From JAFGNW01 sp964618515 (GTDB taxonomy: Bacteria; Zixibacteria; MSB-5A5; GN15; FEB-12): a stretch of 13,094 bases of DNA. A program made the translations under genes and the position numbers. The number at the start of each line of letters is the position of its first letter. Positions within the stretch are counted from its first letter, which is position 1. The notes under the pieces are model-generated. The model made no database searches and had not been told where the DNA came from. It worked only from the letters and a program-made list of their open reading frames with translations. Below, in pieces: positions 6,487 to 13,094 of the stretch. Location of the stretch: NCBI GenBank assembly GCA_964618515.1, contig CAZUAS010000082.1, positions 1 through 13,094 of the forward strand. The letters run 5' to 3'.

Positions 6487-8259
6487 ATGACCGCAAATGA
6501 TTTCGCTCTGGACGACATGAAGGAAATTATCGATGATTTCCTCGTGGAAGCGGATGAACTGATAAATTCACTTGATAACAACCTGGTAAAACTCGAAGAG
6601 GCGCCTGATGATCTTGAACTGCTGAACGAGATTTTCAGGGCGGCGCATACAATCAAAGGAACTTCGGGTTTCCTCGGCTTTGAGCAGGTCACCACCCTGA
6701 CTCATAAAATGGAAGATATCCTTAACAAGTTGCGGAAATCGGAACTTGTGGTAACACCCCAGATTATGGATATTCTATTAAAATCGCTGGATTACCTTAA
6801 GATGCTGCTTAACAATGTCCGGGAACATAAGGATGAAGAAGTTGACCTCGGGGATATTCTGCAACGGTTGACGGCGGCTCTGGAGAATCCGCAGGATGAT
6901 GAAATTGACGAAGCCGTAGAGGAAAAGCAACTTAAGTCGCCGGAGACAGCAGTGAATAATAAAAGGTTTTCCGGCGGGTTGTCCGATTCTTCGGTTTCTC
7001 CGGATGCAACACCGGTTGAAAACGTCGTTTCCCAGAAAAATGCGGTTCGTGCGGCTGAAAAGAAAGCGGCCGAGCAGACTATCCGGGTTGAAGTAGCGCG
7101 CCTGGACGCCATGATCAATCTGATGGGAGAGCTGGTCTTGGGGCGCAATACGCTGGTGCAAATCGTCAACCAGCTCAACAAGGAACAGGAAGACCTCAAT
7201 CACCTGGAACAGATAAATCAGGTGACGGCCTCGGTTAATTTCATCACCACCGAACTTCAGCTGGCCGTGATGAAAATGCGTATGCAGCCGATCGGCAAAG
7301 TTTTTAAGAAGTTCCCGCGGATGGTGCGTGATTTGGCCCGCGATGCCGGCAAGCAGATTGAATTAAAGACCTACGGTGAGGAAACCGAGCTGGATAAATC
7401 GGTTATCGAAGAAATCGGTGACCCGCTCGTGCATGTAATCCGAAATTCCTGTGACCATGGAATAGAAACTCCGGAAGAACGAAAGGCCGCCGGTAAGCCC
7501 GAGAAAGGCAATATCGTGCTGACAGCCTGTCAACAGGGCTCCAATATTATCATCAAAATTGAAGATGATGGACGGGGATTGGATGTAGAGGCGATTCGTC
7601 GAAAGGCTGTCGAAAAAGGACTAGTTGGTCAAGCCGAGGTTGACGCCATGACCGACCGTGAGGTGTTCCGGTTCATTTTCGAGGCCGGCTTTTCCACCGC
7701 CAAGAAAGTTACCGATATTTCGGGACGCGGGGTGGGGATGGATGTTGTCCGTACCAATATCGAGAAACTCAACGGTCTTATTGAGCTTGATTCCCGAAAG
7801 GGCGTGGGCACGACCATTGTCATTAAATTGCCGCTGACTCTGGCTATTATCCAGGGATTACTGGTTGAATCCAATAAGGAGATTTTTATTCTGCCGCTTT
7901 CTTCGGTATTTGAGACCATTAAAACCTCACAGACCCAGGTTTATTATGTCAACCAGAAACCGGTTTTCAAGCTCCGGGATGAGATAATTCCTCTTATTAA
8001 TATGGATATCATTTATTCCCGGACCAGTGGTTTCAGTATGTGTGAAAAACCATATATTATTGTGGTAGGCCTGGCCGATAAAAAACTGGGTATTAATATT
8101 GATAAATTCCTCGGTCAGGAGGAAGTGGTTATTAAATCATTGGGGCAGTTTCTCGGTACGACCGAGGGCGTGGCTGGAGCGACGATCATGGGGGACGGCC
8201 GGATTAGATTAATTGTCGACCTGGTGGGTTTGTTTAAACTGGCTAAAAGAATAGGATGA
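6487..8259 (+). CDS. cheA: CheA chemotaxis histidine kinase (lacks a clear P2 domain)
   Basis: The chemotaxis kinase that phosphorylates CheY and CheB under receptor control. Domains in order: P1 HPt (about 10-115) with phosphorylated H54 in AAHTIKGTSGFLGF; a charged, low-complexity linker (about 132-196); P3 dimerisation (about 200-275, ending in MKMRMQPIG); P4 ATPase with N box HVIRNSCDHG (316-325), G1 EDDGRG (359-364), F box GFST (401-404) and G2 GRGVGMDVV (413-421); and P5 CheW-like regulatory domain (about 452-590). At 590 residues it is shorter than typical CheA (about 650-700), and no folded P2 CheY-docking domain is seen between P1 and P3. AAAAGGCAGG (6474-6483) precedes ATG 6487. No cheW is encoded in the window. 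Confidence 0.96.
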   Translation: MTANDFALDDMKEIIDDFLVEADELINSLDNNLVKLEEAPDDLELLNEIFRAAHTIKGTSGFLGFEQVTTLTHKMEDILNKLRKSELVVTPQIMDILLKSLDYLKMLLNNVREHKDEEVDLGDILQRLTAALENPQDDEIDEAVEEKQLKSPETAVNNKRFSGGLSDSSVSPDATPVENVVSQKNAVRAAEKKAAEQTIRVEVARLDAMINLMGELVLGRNTLVQIVNQLNKEQEDLNHLEQINQVTASVNFITTELQLAVMKMRMQPIGKVFKKFPRMVRDLARDAGKQIELKTYGEETELDKSVIEEIGDPLVHVIRNSCDHGIETPEERKAAGKPEKGNIVLTACQQGSNIIIKIEDDGRGLDVEAIRRKAVEKGLVGQAEVDAMTDREVFRFIFEAGFSTAKKVTDISGRGVGMDVVRTNIEKLNGLIELDSRKGVGTTIVIKLPLTLAIIQGLLVESNKEIFILPLSSVFETIKTSQTQVYYVNQKPVFKLRDEIIPLINMDIIYSRTSGFSMCEKPYIIVVGLADKKLGINIDKFLGQEEVVIKSLGQFLGTTEGVAGATIMGDGRIRLIVDLVGLFKLAKRIG

Positions 8260-8272
8260 AATCATTCCCGTC

Positions 8273-9391
8273 ATGCCTGTTTCAGAAGATAAAAAAATAA
8301 ATATTCTGGTGGTGGACGATTCAGCGTTCATACGTAAAGCCATCACGATGATGCTGGAATCTGATCCCCAGATTAAAGTTATCGGGACGGCCCGCGACGG
8401 CGCCGAGGGAGTGGAAAAAGTCCAGCTTTTGAAACCCGACCTCGTCACCATGGATATCGAAATGCCCCGGATGGACGGCCTTACGGCGCTTAGGGAAATA
8501 ATGCAGAAAAATCCCGTGCCGGTGATGATGGTTTCATCGATTACCACCGAAGGCGCTCGTGCCACTCTTGATGCGCTCGATATGGGAGCCGTCGATTTCA
8601 TCCCCAAACAGATGTCATACGTCAGCCTTGATATCGTTAAAATCAAGGATGAGCTGTTAACCAAGATAAAGGATATTGTCCGGCGTAAGCATCTTTTGAT
8701 GTCGCGTTATCGGCAACGGCAGTTTGAAAGTCTTAAACAGGACCGTTTGCCCAGGAAGGCAACCGATACCATCAAAAAGCCGGTCAGTACTGTGCCCACG
8801 CCGATACTCAATAAACGCAGCCATAATATTAATATCATCGCCATCGGCTCATCAACCGGCGGGCCGCCGGCACTTCAGAGCGTCATTCCCAGACTTCCCC
8901 GTAACCTGCCGGTGGGTGTTGTCATCGCGCAACATATGCCTCCGACTTTTACCAAATCCCTTGCCGAAAGGCTGGACAGCCTTTCCCAGGTAACGGTACA
9001 GGAGGCGGAAAACGGCCAGACACTGGAGCCGGGGCTGGTTCTCATCGCCCCCGGCGGTAAACACCTCCTGGTTAAAAAGAGAGGTGTTAAACCCCAGGTA
9101 GTGGTGACGACCTACCCGGAGGATTCGTTGTATCACCCCTGTGTCGATGTCCTGATGAACTCGGTGGCGGAGGCTTACGGCCGGGCCACCATGGGGGTAA
9201 TCCTGACCGGGATGGGTTCCAACGGCCTGGTAGGGATAACCAATTTAAAGGGTCGGGGAGGGGTGGTTATCGCTCAAAACGAAGATTCCTGCGTGGTTTA
9301 TGGAATGCCCCGGGCGGTTGTTGAAGCCAATCTGGCTGACCATATTGCTCCGATTGACCGGATCGCTCAGGAAATGCTGAGCTATTTTTAG
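8273..9391 (+). CDS. cheB: CheB receptor methylesterase/deamidase, catalytic Asp replaced by Asn
   Basis: A receiver-plus-methylesterase protein of 372 residues that demethylates chemoreceptors when phosphorylated by CheA. The receiver (about 9-130) has D15/D16, phosphoacceptor D61 (TMDIEMPRMDG, 59-69), S88/S89 and K112. A basic linker (130-185) leads to the esterase domain. By comparison with Salmonella CheB, the nucleophile is S194 in GSSTGG (192-197; Ser164) and the His is H221 in AQHMP (219-223; His190). The third triad position, normally Asp in GMGxDG (Asp286), is Asn here: GMGSNG (313-318, N317, codon AAC at 9221-9223). Everything else in the domain is intact, including PRAVVEANLAD. ATG 8273 is 13 nt after the cheA stop and has no clear ribosome site, so coupling to cheA translation is likely. 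Confidence 0.94.
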   Translation: MPVSEDKKINILVVDDSAFIRKAITMMLESDPQIKVIGTARDGAEGVEKVQLLKPDLVTMDIEMPRMDGLTALREIMQKNPVPVMMVSSITTEGARATLDALDMGAVDFIPKQMSYVSLDIVKIKDELLTKIKDIVRRKHLLMSRYRQRQFESLKQDRLPRKATDTIKKPVSTVPTPILNKRSHNINIIAIGSSTGGPPALQSVIPRLPRNLPVGVVIAQHMPPTFTKSLAERLDSLSQVTVQEAENGQTLEPGLVLIAPGGKHLLVKKRGVKPQVVVTTYPEDSLYHPCVDVLMNSVAEAYGRATMGVILTGMGSNGLVGITNLKGRGGVVIAQNEDSCVVYGMPRAVVEANLADHIAPIDRIAQEMLSYF

Positions 9392-9403
9392 TTAAAGTTT
9401 TTG

Positions 9404-9432
9404 TTGAAATAGAAGTTCCATACGCTTATTTG
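9404..9432 (+). promoter_or_regulatory. Possible sigma-70-type promoter upstream of the kinase gene
   Basis: TTGAAA (9404-9409) and TATTTG (9427-9432) are separated by 17 nt in the 67-bp gap between cheB and the kinase gene. The -35 element matches 5 of 6 consensus bases, but the -10 only 3 of 6. The gap is the first spacing above 35 bp in the cluster, which fits a separate transcription start, but the match alone is weak. Confidence 0.25.
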
Positions 9433-9442
9433 TTCTTTCTAA

Positions 9443-9458
9443 ACGAAATGGATTTCGT
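9443..9458 (+). repeat. Perfect inverted repeat abutting the kinase start codon
   Basis: ACGAAAT-GG-ATTTCGT is a 7-bp perfect inverted repeat with a 2-nt centre that ends at the base before ATG 9459. It occupies the place where a ribosome site would be, and no Shine-Dalgarno sequence is visible there. As RNA it could form a small hairpin (about 6 bp with a 4-nt loop); as DNA it could be a short operator. Confidence 0.6.
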
Positions 9459-10805
9459 ATGCCGGAAAAGAACCAGGATTACATAACCGAGAGCCCCGAT
9501 TTATTGGACGATGTTTCCCGATTTACCGAATCCTATGCCTCTTTCAATCGCATTATAAATAATCTGCAACGGCAATATATCAAACTTAAAGAGGATTTTA
9601 CCGCCCAGAATGATAAACTGGTTGAGACCAACCGGAAGCTTATGGAAGTAACCGGCCTTAACCTGGCCGCGACCGAATTTCTAAACAGTATTCTTAATTC
9701 CATTGCGATCGGGGTTATTGCGGTTGACCGGGAGGGACGGATTACCCATTTTAACCCCGCCGCTTCGATGATGCTGGGGATTCCCGTGACGGAACCACTG
9801 GGTAAACTTTACCGGGATGTTATTCCGCCGGGCAACCTGCTTGAAGCCAATGCCTCCCGGGCTGTAGAAACCGGCCGGGAATTAAATGCCGTGGAAAAAG
9901 AAATTATCCTGTCGGACAATACTCACATGTGTGTATCGGTATCAACGGCTATTCTGCGCGACCGTGATGGCCGGCCAAATGGGGCTGTAGAGGTGTTTCA
10001 TGACCTTACCAAGATGAAGAAGATGGAGCAGGAAATTGCCCGCCTTAATACTCTTGCCGCACTGGGGGAGATGGCGGCTACCATTGCTCACGAGGTCAGA
10101 AACCCGCTGGCGGCGATCGGCGGTTTCGCCGCTTTACTGAAAAGAGATTTGGAAACCGATGACCCCCGCCAGAAAATGGTCAGTAAAATCATACATGGGG
10201 TGGAAAACCTCAATAATACCGTTACTTCACTTTTGAATTATACCCGTTACGAGGAAATTAATAAGGAAGTAGTAGATTATGGCTCATTCATCCGGCAGAC
10301 GGTTGAACAATACAAATTCGACAATCCAGTGTCTGCCAGGAACAATAAATTTATCATCTATACTCCGCTTAGTTCGGTAACCCCGAATTTGGCGGTTGTT
10401 CTCGATCCGATGCTTTACCGGCAGATGCTGTATAATATTTTTACCAACGCCATTGAAGCCTGTAATGGAGCCGGGGAAATAAAAGTAACCTACCGCAAGC
10501 TTCAGCGCCAAGTGGCGACCAGACTTTATGCCGAACGGGTGGTTCTGGGACCGGATGAAACAATTATGGAAACTATAATTTCAGATAATGGCCCGGGAAT
10601 AAGTGAAGATGTGCTGGGGCGCATATTCACCCCGTTTTTTACGACAAAAGAAGGGGGCAGCGGCCTGGGGCTGGCGATAGCCTGGAAGGTCATCAAGGCT
10701 CACAGCGGGGAAATCATGGCTGATAATAAAACGCCCCGGGGAGCGCGTTTTACTCTTCTTTTGCCTGCCAAAATCGACAGTAAAAATATGGAGTGTATGG
10801 AATGA
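9459..10805 (+). CDS. Soluble PAS histidine kinase, FlrB/NtrB-like
   Basis: A 448-residue cytoplasmic sensor kinase that probably phosphorylates the sigma-54 activator encoded next. An N-terminal amphipathic coiled coil (about 28-66) is followed by a PAS domain (about 72-185, with GVIAVDREGRITHFNPAAS at 85-103). HisKA follows with H211 in TIAHEVRNPLAAIGGF (208-223). The ATPase domain has N box NIFTNAIEA (326-334), G1 DNGPG (376-380), F box TPFFTTK (391-397) and G2 GSGLGLA (400-406). There is no membrane segment or signal peptide, as in flagellar kinases FlrB/FleS and in NtrB. ATG 9459 is the only plausible start: upstream in frame there is a stop at 9405-9407 and no alternative start codon. 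No ribosome site is visible. Its TGA overlaps the next ATG by 4 nt. Assignment to flagellar control rests on the che and mot neighbours. Confidence 0.92.
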   Translation: MPEKNQDYITESPDLLDDVSRFTESYASFNRIINNLQRQYIKLKEDFTAQNDKLVETNRKLMEVTGLNLAATEFLNSILNSIAIGVIAVDREGRITHFNPAASMMLGIPVTEPLGKLYRDVIPPGNLLEANASRAVETGRELNAVEKEIILSDNTHMCVSVSTAILRDRDGRPNGAVEVFHDLTKMKKMEQEIARLNTLAALGEMAATIAHEVRNPLAAIGGFAALLKRDLETDDPRQKMVSKIIHGVENLNNTVTSLLNYTRYEEINKEVVDYGSFIRQTVEQYKFDNPVSARNNKFIIYTPLSSVTPNLAVVLDPMLYRQMLYNIFTNAIEACNGAGEIKVTYRKLQRQVATRLYAERVVLGPDETIMETIISDNGPGISEDVLGRIFTPFFTTKEGGSGLGLAIAWKVIKAHSGEIMADNKTPRGARFTLLLPAKIDSKNMECME

Positions 10806-12148
10806 AATATTCGGTTCTGGTGGTTGATGATGACCGTCTGGTCAATGCTTTTATTACCGAAACCGTGACGCGAGCCGGTTATGAGTGCGTCTCGGTTTAT
10901 TCGGGTGAAGAAGCCCTGGAAAAATTCAACAGGAGAACCTTCGACATCGTTTTGACCGACTTCAGAATGAAGGAGATGGATGGCATAGTCCTTTTACAGA
11001 AAATAAAGGAGCTTAATCCTGAAGTGGAGGTGGTTATTATGACCGCCTACGGGACAATCGAGAACGCCGTAAAAGCGGTTAAGAACCAGGCTTATGATTT
11101 TCTTCAAAAACCGGTTTCTCCCGACCACCTTGAACATGTTCTGACCCGCATTGCCGATAAGCTGCAGATTAAAACCGAAAATGAAATTCTCAAAAAGGAC
11201 CTGGCCTGCAAGTTTCAAAATATTATCGGCAAGTCCAAAATGATGAGAGAGATTTTCGACCAGATTCAAACCGTAGCCGACGCCCGCTCCACGGTTATGA
11301 TAACCGGGGCTTCGGGAACCGGCAAGGAGCTGGTGGCACGGGCAATCCATTTAACTTCCCACCGTCGGGACAACCCCTTTATCAAGCTCAACTGCGCCGC
11401 CTTACCGGAAAACCTGGTCGAAGCCGAACTTTTCGGTTATGAAAAAGGTGCTTTTACCGACGCCAAAAAAACCAATCGGGGACGCTTTGAACTGGCTGAT
11501 GGCGGTACTCTGCTGCTTGATGAAATCTCCGAAATGCCCCTGAATCTCCAGTCCAAACTTCTTCGGGTTATACAGGAACGGGAGTTTGAACGAGTCGGTT
11601 CCAGTAACACGATTACGGTCGATGTTCGGATTATTGCGACTTCTAACCGTAATTTGAAAGAGTATATCGCCGCAGGTAAATTTCGCGAAGACCTTTTTTA
11701 CCGTCTGAATGTCATCCCTGTTTATCTGCCGCCCCTGGATGACCGCAAGGAAGATATCCCCGTCCTGGTGCAACACTTTATCGAAAAGTACAATGAAGAA
11801 AACCACAAATCGGTCAAAGGCATAGACCCTTCAACCCTGAAACTTTTCATGAGATACAACTGGCCCGGTAATGTACGGGAACTGGAAAACCTGGTGGAGC
11901 GGGCGGTTGTCACCACCAAAAAAGACTACCTTGATGAGGATGATTTCCCGACCGAGCTGGCAATAGGTCAAATCGGCGAATCCCTGGCCGGTTTGCAGGT
12001 ACCCATGAAACTTGAGGAAGGCAATAAATACCTGATTTTAAAAACTCTGGAAAAATTCAACGGCAATAAAACCAGGGCAGCCGAGGCTCTGGGTATTTCT
12101 ACCCGGACAATCAGGAACAAATTGTCCGAATATCAGATAAAAGAGTAA
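10802..12148 (+). CDS. NtrC-family sigma-54 activator, FlrC/FleR-like
   Basis: A 448-residue enhancer-binding protein that, when phosphorylated, opens sigma-54 promoters, here plausibly those of flagellar genes. The receiver (1-120) has D9/D10, D53 (TDFRMKEMDG, 52-61), T81 and K103. The AAA+ domain (about 138-375) has Walker A GASGTGKE (169-176), the sigma-54-contact loop as GAFTDA (216-221) where the textbook form is GAFTGA, Walker B TLLLDE (236-241) and FREDLFYRLNV (294-304). The C-terminal Fis-type helix-turn-helix is at about 422-444 (NKTRAAEALGISTRTIRNKL). I place the start at ATG 10802, which overlaps the kinase stop as ATGA and has GGAG (10790-10793) 8 nt upstream. A GTG at 10793 would overlap that ribosome site and is less likely. 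Confidence 0.94.
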   Translation: MKYSVLVVDDDRLVNAFITETVTRAGYECVSVYSGEEALEKFNRRTFDIVLTDFRMKEMDGIVLLQKIKELNPEVEVVIMTAYGTIENAVKAVKNQAYDFLQKPVSPDHLEHVLTRIADKLQIKTENEILKKDLACKFQNIIGKSKMMREIFDQIQTVADARSTVMITGASGTGKELVARAIHLTSHRRDNPFIKLNCAALPENLVEAELFGYEKGAFTDAKKTNRGRFELADGGTLLLDEISEMPLNLQSKLLRVIQEREFERVGSSNTITVDVRIIATSNRNLKEYIAAGKFREDLFYRLNVIPVYLPPLDDRKEDIPVLVQHFIEKYNEENHKSVKGIDPSTLKLFMRYNWPGNVRELENLVERAVVTTKKDYLDEDDFPTELAIGQIGESLAGLQVPMKLEEGNKYLILKTLEKFNGNKTRAAEALGISTRTIRNKLSEYQIKE

Positions 12149-12179
12149 AATATAACTCCTGATACCTCTCCGGTACATA

Positions 12180-12210
12180 TTAAAGGCGGCGGGTAGTTTT
12201 CTGCCTTTAA
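12180..12210 (+). terminator. Hairpin downstream of the activator gene, possible terminator
   Basis: TTAAAGGCGG (12180-12189) pairs with CTGCCTTTAA (12201-12210) as a 10-bp stem with one G-T wobble and an 11-nt loop, starting 31 nt after the activator stop. Only three T follow the GC part of the stem and these sit inside it, so it would be a weak intrinsic terminator. It fits the boundary between the two-component pair and motAB. Confidence 0.45.
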
Positions 12211-12232
12211 AATAATCTGCTTCTGCCGATAT
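12208..12232 (+). promoter_or_regulatory. Sigma-28 (FliA)-like promoter candidate for motAB
   Basis: GCCGATAT (12225-12232) matches 7 of 8 bases of the sigma-28 -10 element GCCGATAA. TAAA (12208-12211) lies upstream, but with 13 nt between them instead of the usual 15, so the -35 part is imperfect. motAB is commonly a late, sigma-28-dependent flagellar operon, and this lies about 75 bp before motA in the largest gap of the window. The TAAA also overlaps the right arm of the hairpin at 12180-12210. Confidence 0.4.
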
Positions 12233-12271
12233 TATTAAGAAAAGAATATTATTTTTTGTTTAATTTTCAAA

Positions 12272-12288
12272 CAGTCACGTTGTAACTG
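12272..12288. repeat. Imperfect 17-bp dyad upstream of motA
   Basis: The segment reads CAGT-C-AC-GTT-GT-A-ACTG, symmetric at all positions except the second-level pair C/A and the 3-nt centre. It lies 17 nt before the motA ATG and downstream of the promoter candidate, so it could be an operator or a small hairpin in the leader RNA. It may also be chance in a 157-bp AT-rich gap. Confidence 0.3.
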
Positions 12289-12305
12289 GTGAAAAAAACC
12301 GGCTT

Positions 12306-13070
12306 ATGGATTTTGCGACAATAATCGGCCTAGCGCTGGCGTTTGGTGCCGTCGTGGGTGGTTTCAATCTCGAAGGCGGCAGTCTTGAAGCAATCTTTCT
12401 GACCGCCCCGTTGCTTATTGTAATCGGCGGCACCCTTGGTGCCACCATCGTGACGACTTCGATGCGGACCGTTCAACAGGTCCCGGTGTATTTGAAAGTG
12501 GCTTTTTTCGGCCAGAGTTATTCTTCTAGTGACCTCATTGAAGCCATCGTCCACCTGGCTGAAAAAGCCCGGCGTGAAGGTATTCTCGGTCTGGAACCCG
12601 AACTAAAAGATATTCATGACCCTTTTTTCAGAAAAGCGATGCAACTGGTAATCGACGGAACCGAGATTACCGTTCTTCGTGAAATTTTGGAAACCGAAAT
12701 AGCCTACATCGAAGAACGCCACAAGAGGGGCATTGTATTTTTCCAGAAAGCCGGTGGTTTTGCACCTACCCTGGGTATTCTCGGGACTGTATTGGGATTG
12801 GTGCATACCCTGGGGAGTACTTCCGATGCTTCGAAAATGGCTTCGGCCATTGCGGCGGCGTTTATAGCCACCCTGTGGGGAGTGGGTCTGGCCAACCTTT
12901 TTTTCCTGCCCGTATCGGACAAACTGCGGATGCGCCATGAAGAAGAAATGGCTTACCTGGAATTAATCATGGAGGGCATGGTAGCCATTCAATCAGGCGA
13001 AAACCCGCGTAATATTCGAACCCGTCTGCTTTCTTTCGTTGCGCCGCATCATCGTCGTCACAAGGACTGA
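12306..13070 (+). CDS. motA: MotA flagellar motor stator protein
   Basis: The 254-residue stator subunit that, with MotB, couples ion flow across the inner membrane to flagellar rotation. Four membrane segments are visible: about 1-20, 29-51, 150-170 and 180-203. Between the second and third is the cytoplasmic loop with the rotor-contact charges R89/R90 and E96 (EKARREGILGLE, 86-97; E. coli R90 and E98). The two channel prolines are P154 (GGFAPTLGILGTV, 150-162; E. coli P173) and P202 (FFLPVSDKLR, 199-208; E. coli P222). Length is shorter than E. coli MotA (295) but typical of the MotA/PomA form in many other phyla. ATG 12306 has no strong ribosome site. The sequence does not decide between proton and sodium use. 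Confidence 0.95.
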   Translation: MDFATIIGLALAFGAVVGGFNLEGGSLEAIFLTAPLLIVIGGTLGATIVTTSMRTVQQVPVYLKVAFFGQSYSSSDLIEAIVHLAEKARREGILGLEPELKDIHDPFFRKAMQLVIDGTEITVLREILETEIAYIEERHKRGIVFFQKAGGFAPTLGILGTVLGLVHTLGSTSDASKMASAIAAAFIATLWGVGLANLFFLPVSDKLRMRHEEEMAYLELIMEGMVAIQSGENPRNIRTRLLSFVAPHHRRHKD

Positions 13071-13074
13071 ACCC

Positions 13075-13094
13075 ATGCGTCGTTCGCGCAGAAA
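13075..13094 (+). CDS. motB: Start of MotB, truncated by the window end
   Basis: ATG 13075 begins 4 nt after the motA stop and opens a frame encoding M-R-R-S-R-R before the window ends. A short, strongly basic N-terminus directly after motA is what MotB proteins have before their single membrane helix. Only 20 bases are present, so the call rests on position and the basic start. No ribosome site other than within the end of motA is seen. Confidence 0.7.

Noticed and set aside
6778..7203. Long minus-strand open frames inside cheA, and similar ones under cheR, cheZ, motA and the activator
   Set aside because: They lie wholly opposite strongly conserved genes, give low-complexity or Cys/Ser-rich products of no recognisable family, and have no ribosome sites.
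10793..10805. GTG 10793 as start of the sigma-54 activator
   Set aside because: It overlaps the GGAG ribosome site that is correctly spaced for ATG 10802, and homologous receivers begin close to that ATG.
12286..12304. Sigma-54 -24/-12 promoter before motA (TGG ... GGC)
   Set aside because: The GG and GC doublets are 12 nt apart instead of 10, and the -12 element would be at the start codon itself, leaving no leader.
1..13094. CRISPR arrays, tRNA or rRNA genes, insertion sequences
   Set aside because: No direct-repeat arrays, tRNA-like cloverleafs, rRNA motifs or transposase genes are seen; almost all of the window is coding on one strand.

Overview
The window is one + strand block of bacterial signalling and motility genes. 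It runs from a truncated partner-switching phosphatase, through a chemotaxis cluster and a two-component pair feeding a sigma-54 activator, to the flagellar stator genes motA and motB. The first 44 bases are not genomic: bases 10-44 match the Illumina P5/TruSeq adapter exactly, so the left edge is an untrimmed assembly end. The organism is an uncultured or metagenomic-looking, flagellated, Gram-negative-type bacterium. The mix of SpoIIE/RsbU-type partner switching, CheZ, an FlrBC-like NtrBC pair and moderate GC resembles Desulfobacterota or FCB-group candidate phyla such as Zixibacteria. That placement is only an inference.

Layout. 46-1705: a three-gene partner-switching module, made of a GAF-PP2C phosphatase (5' end missing), an RsbW/SpoIIAB-like kinase and a STAS antagonist. 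1730-3637: a 635-residue all-HEAT-repeat protein. 3637-4026: a stand-alone receiver. 4054-5040: CheR. 5072-5449: a second receiver. 5479-5853: a canonical CheY. 5870-6472: CheZ. 6487-8259: CheA without a recognisable P2 domain. 8273-9391: CheB with Asn in place of the usual catalytic Asp. 9459-10805 and 10802-12148: a soluble PAS histidine kinase and its NtrC-type sigma-54 activator. 12149-12305: the largest gap (157 bp), with a hairpin, a sigma-28-like promoter candidate and a small dyad. 12306-13070: MotA. 13075 to the end: the first codons of MotB.

Genes up to cheB are tightly packed, with ATGA or TAATG overlaps or gaps of 35 bases or less, and look like one operon. The 67-bp gap before the kinase and the 157-bp gap before motA are the likely internal transcription boundaries. 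CheA phosphorylates CheY and CheB, CheZ removes phosphate from CheY, and CheR and CheB set receptor methylation. The kinase/activator pair probably drives sigma-54 flagellar genes, and MotAB powers the motor. No CheW and no receptor is encoded here, so they must lie elsewhere.

The least explained part is the left end: a complete partner-switching cassette followed directly by a large HEAT-repeat protein and a receiver, all apparently co-transcribed with cheR-cheY-cheZ-cheA-cheB. No sigma factor is next to the switch, so its output is open. The HEAT protein and the chemotaxis machinery are the obvious candidates by position.
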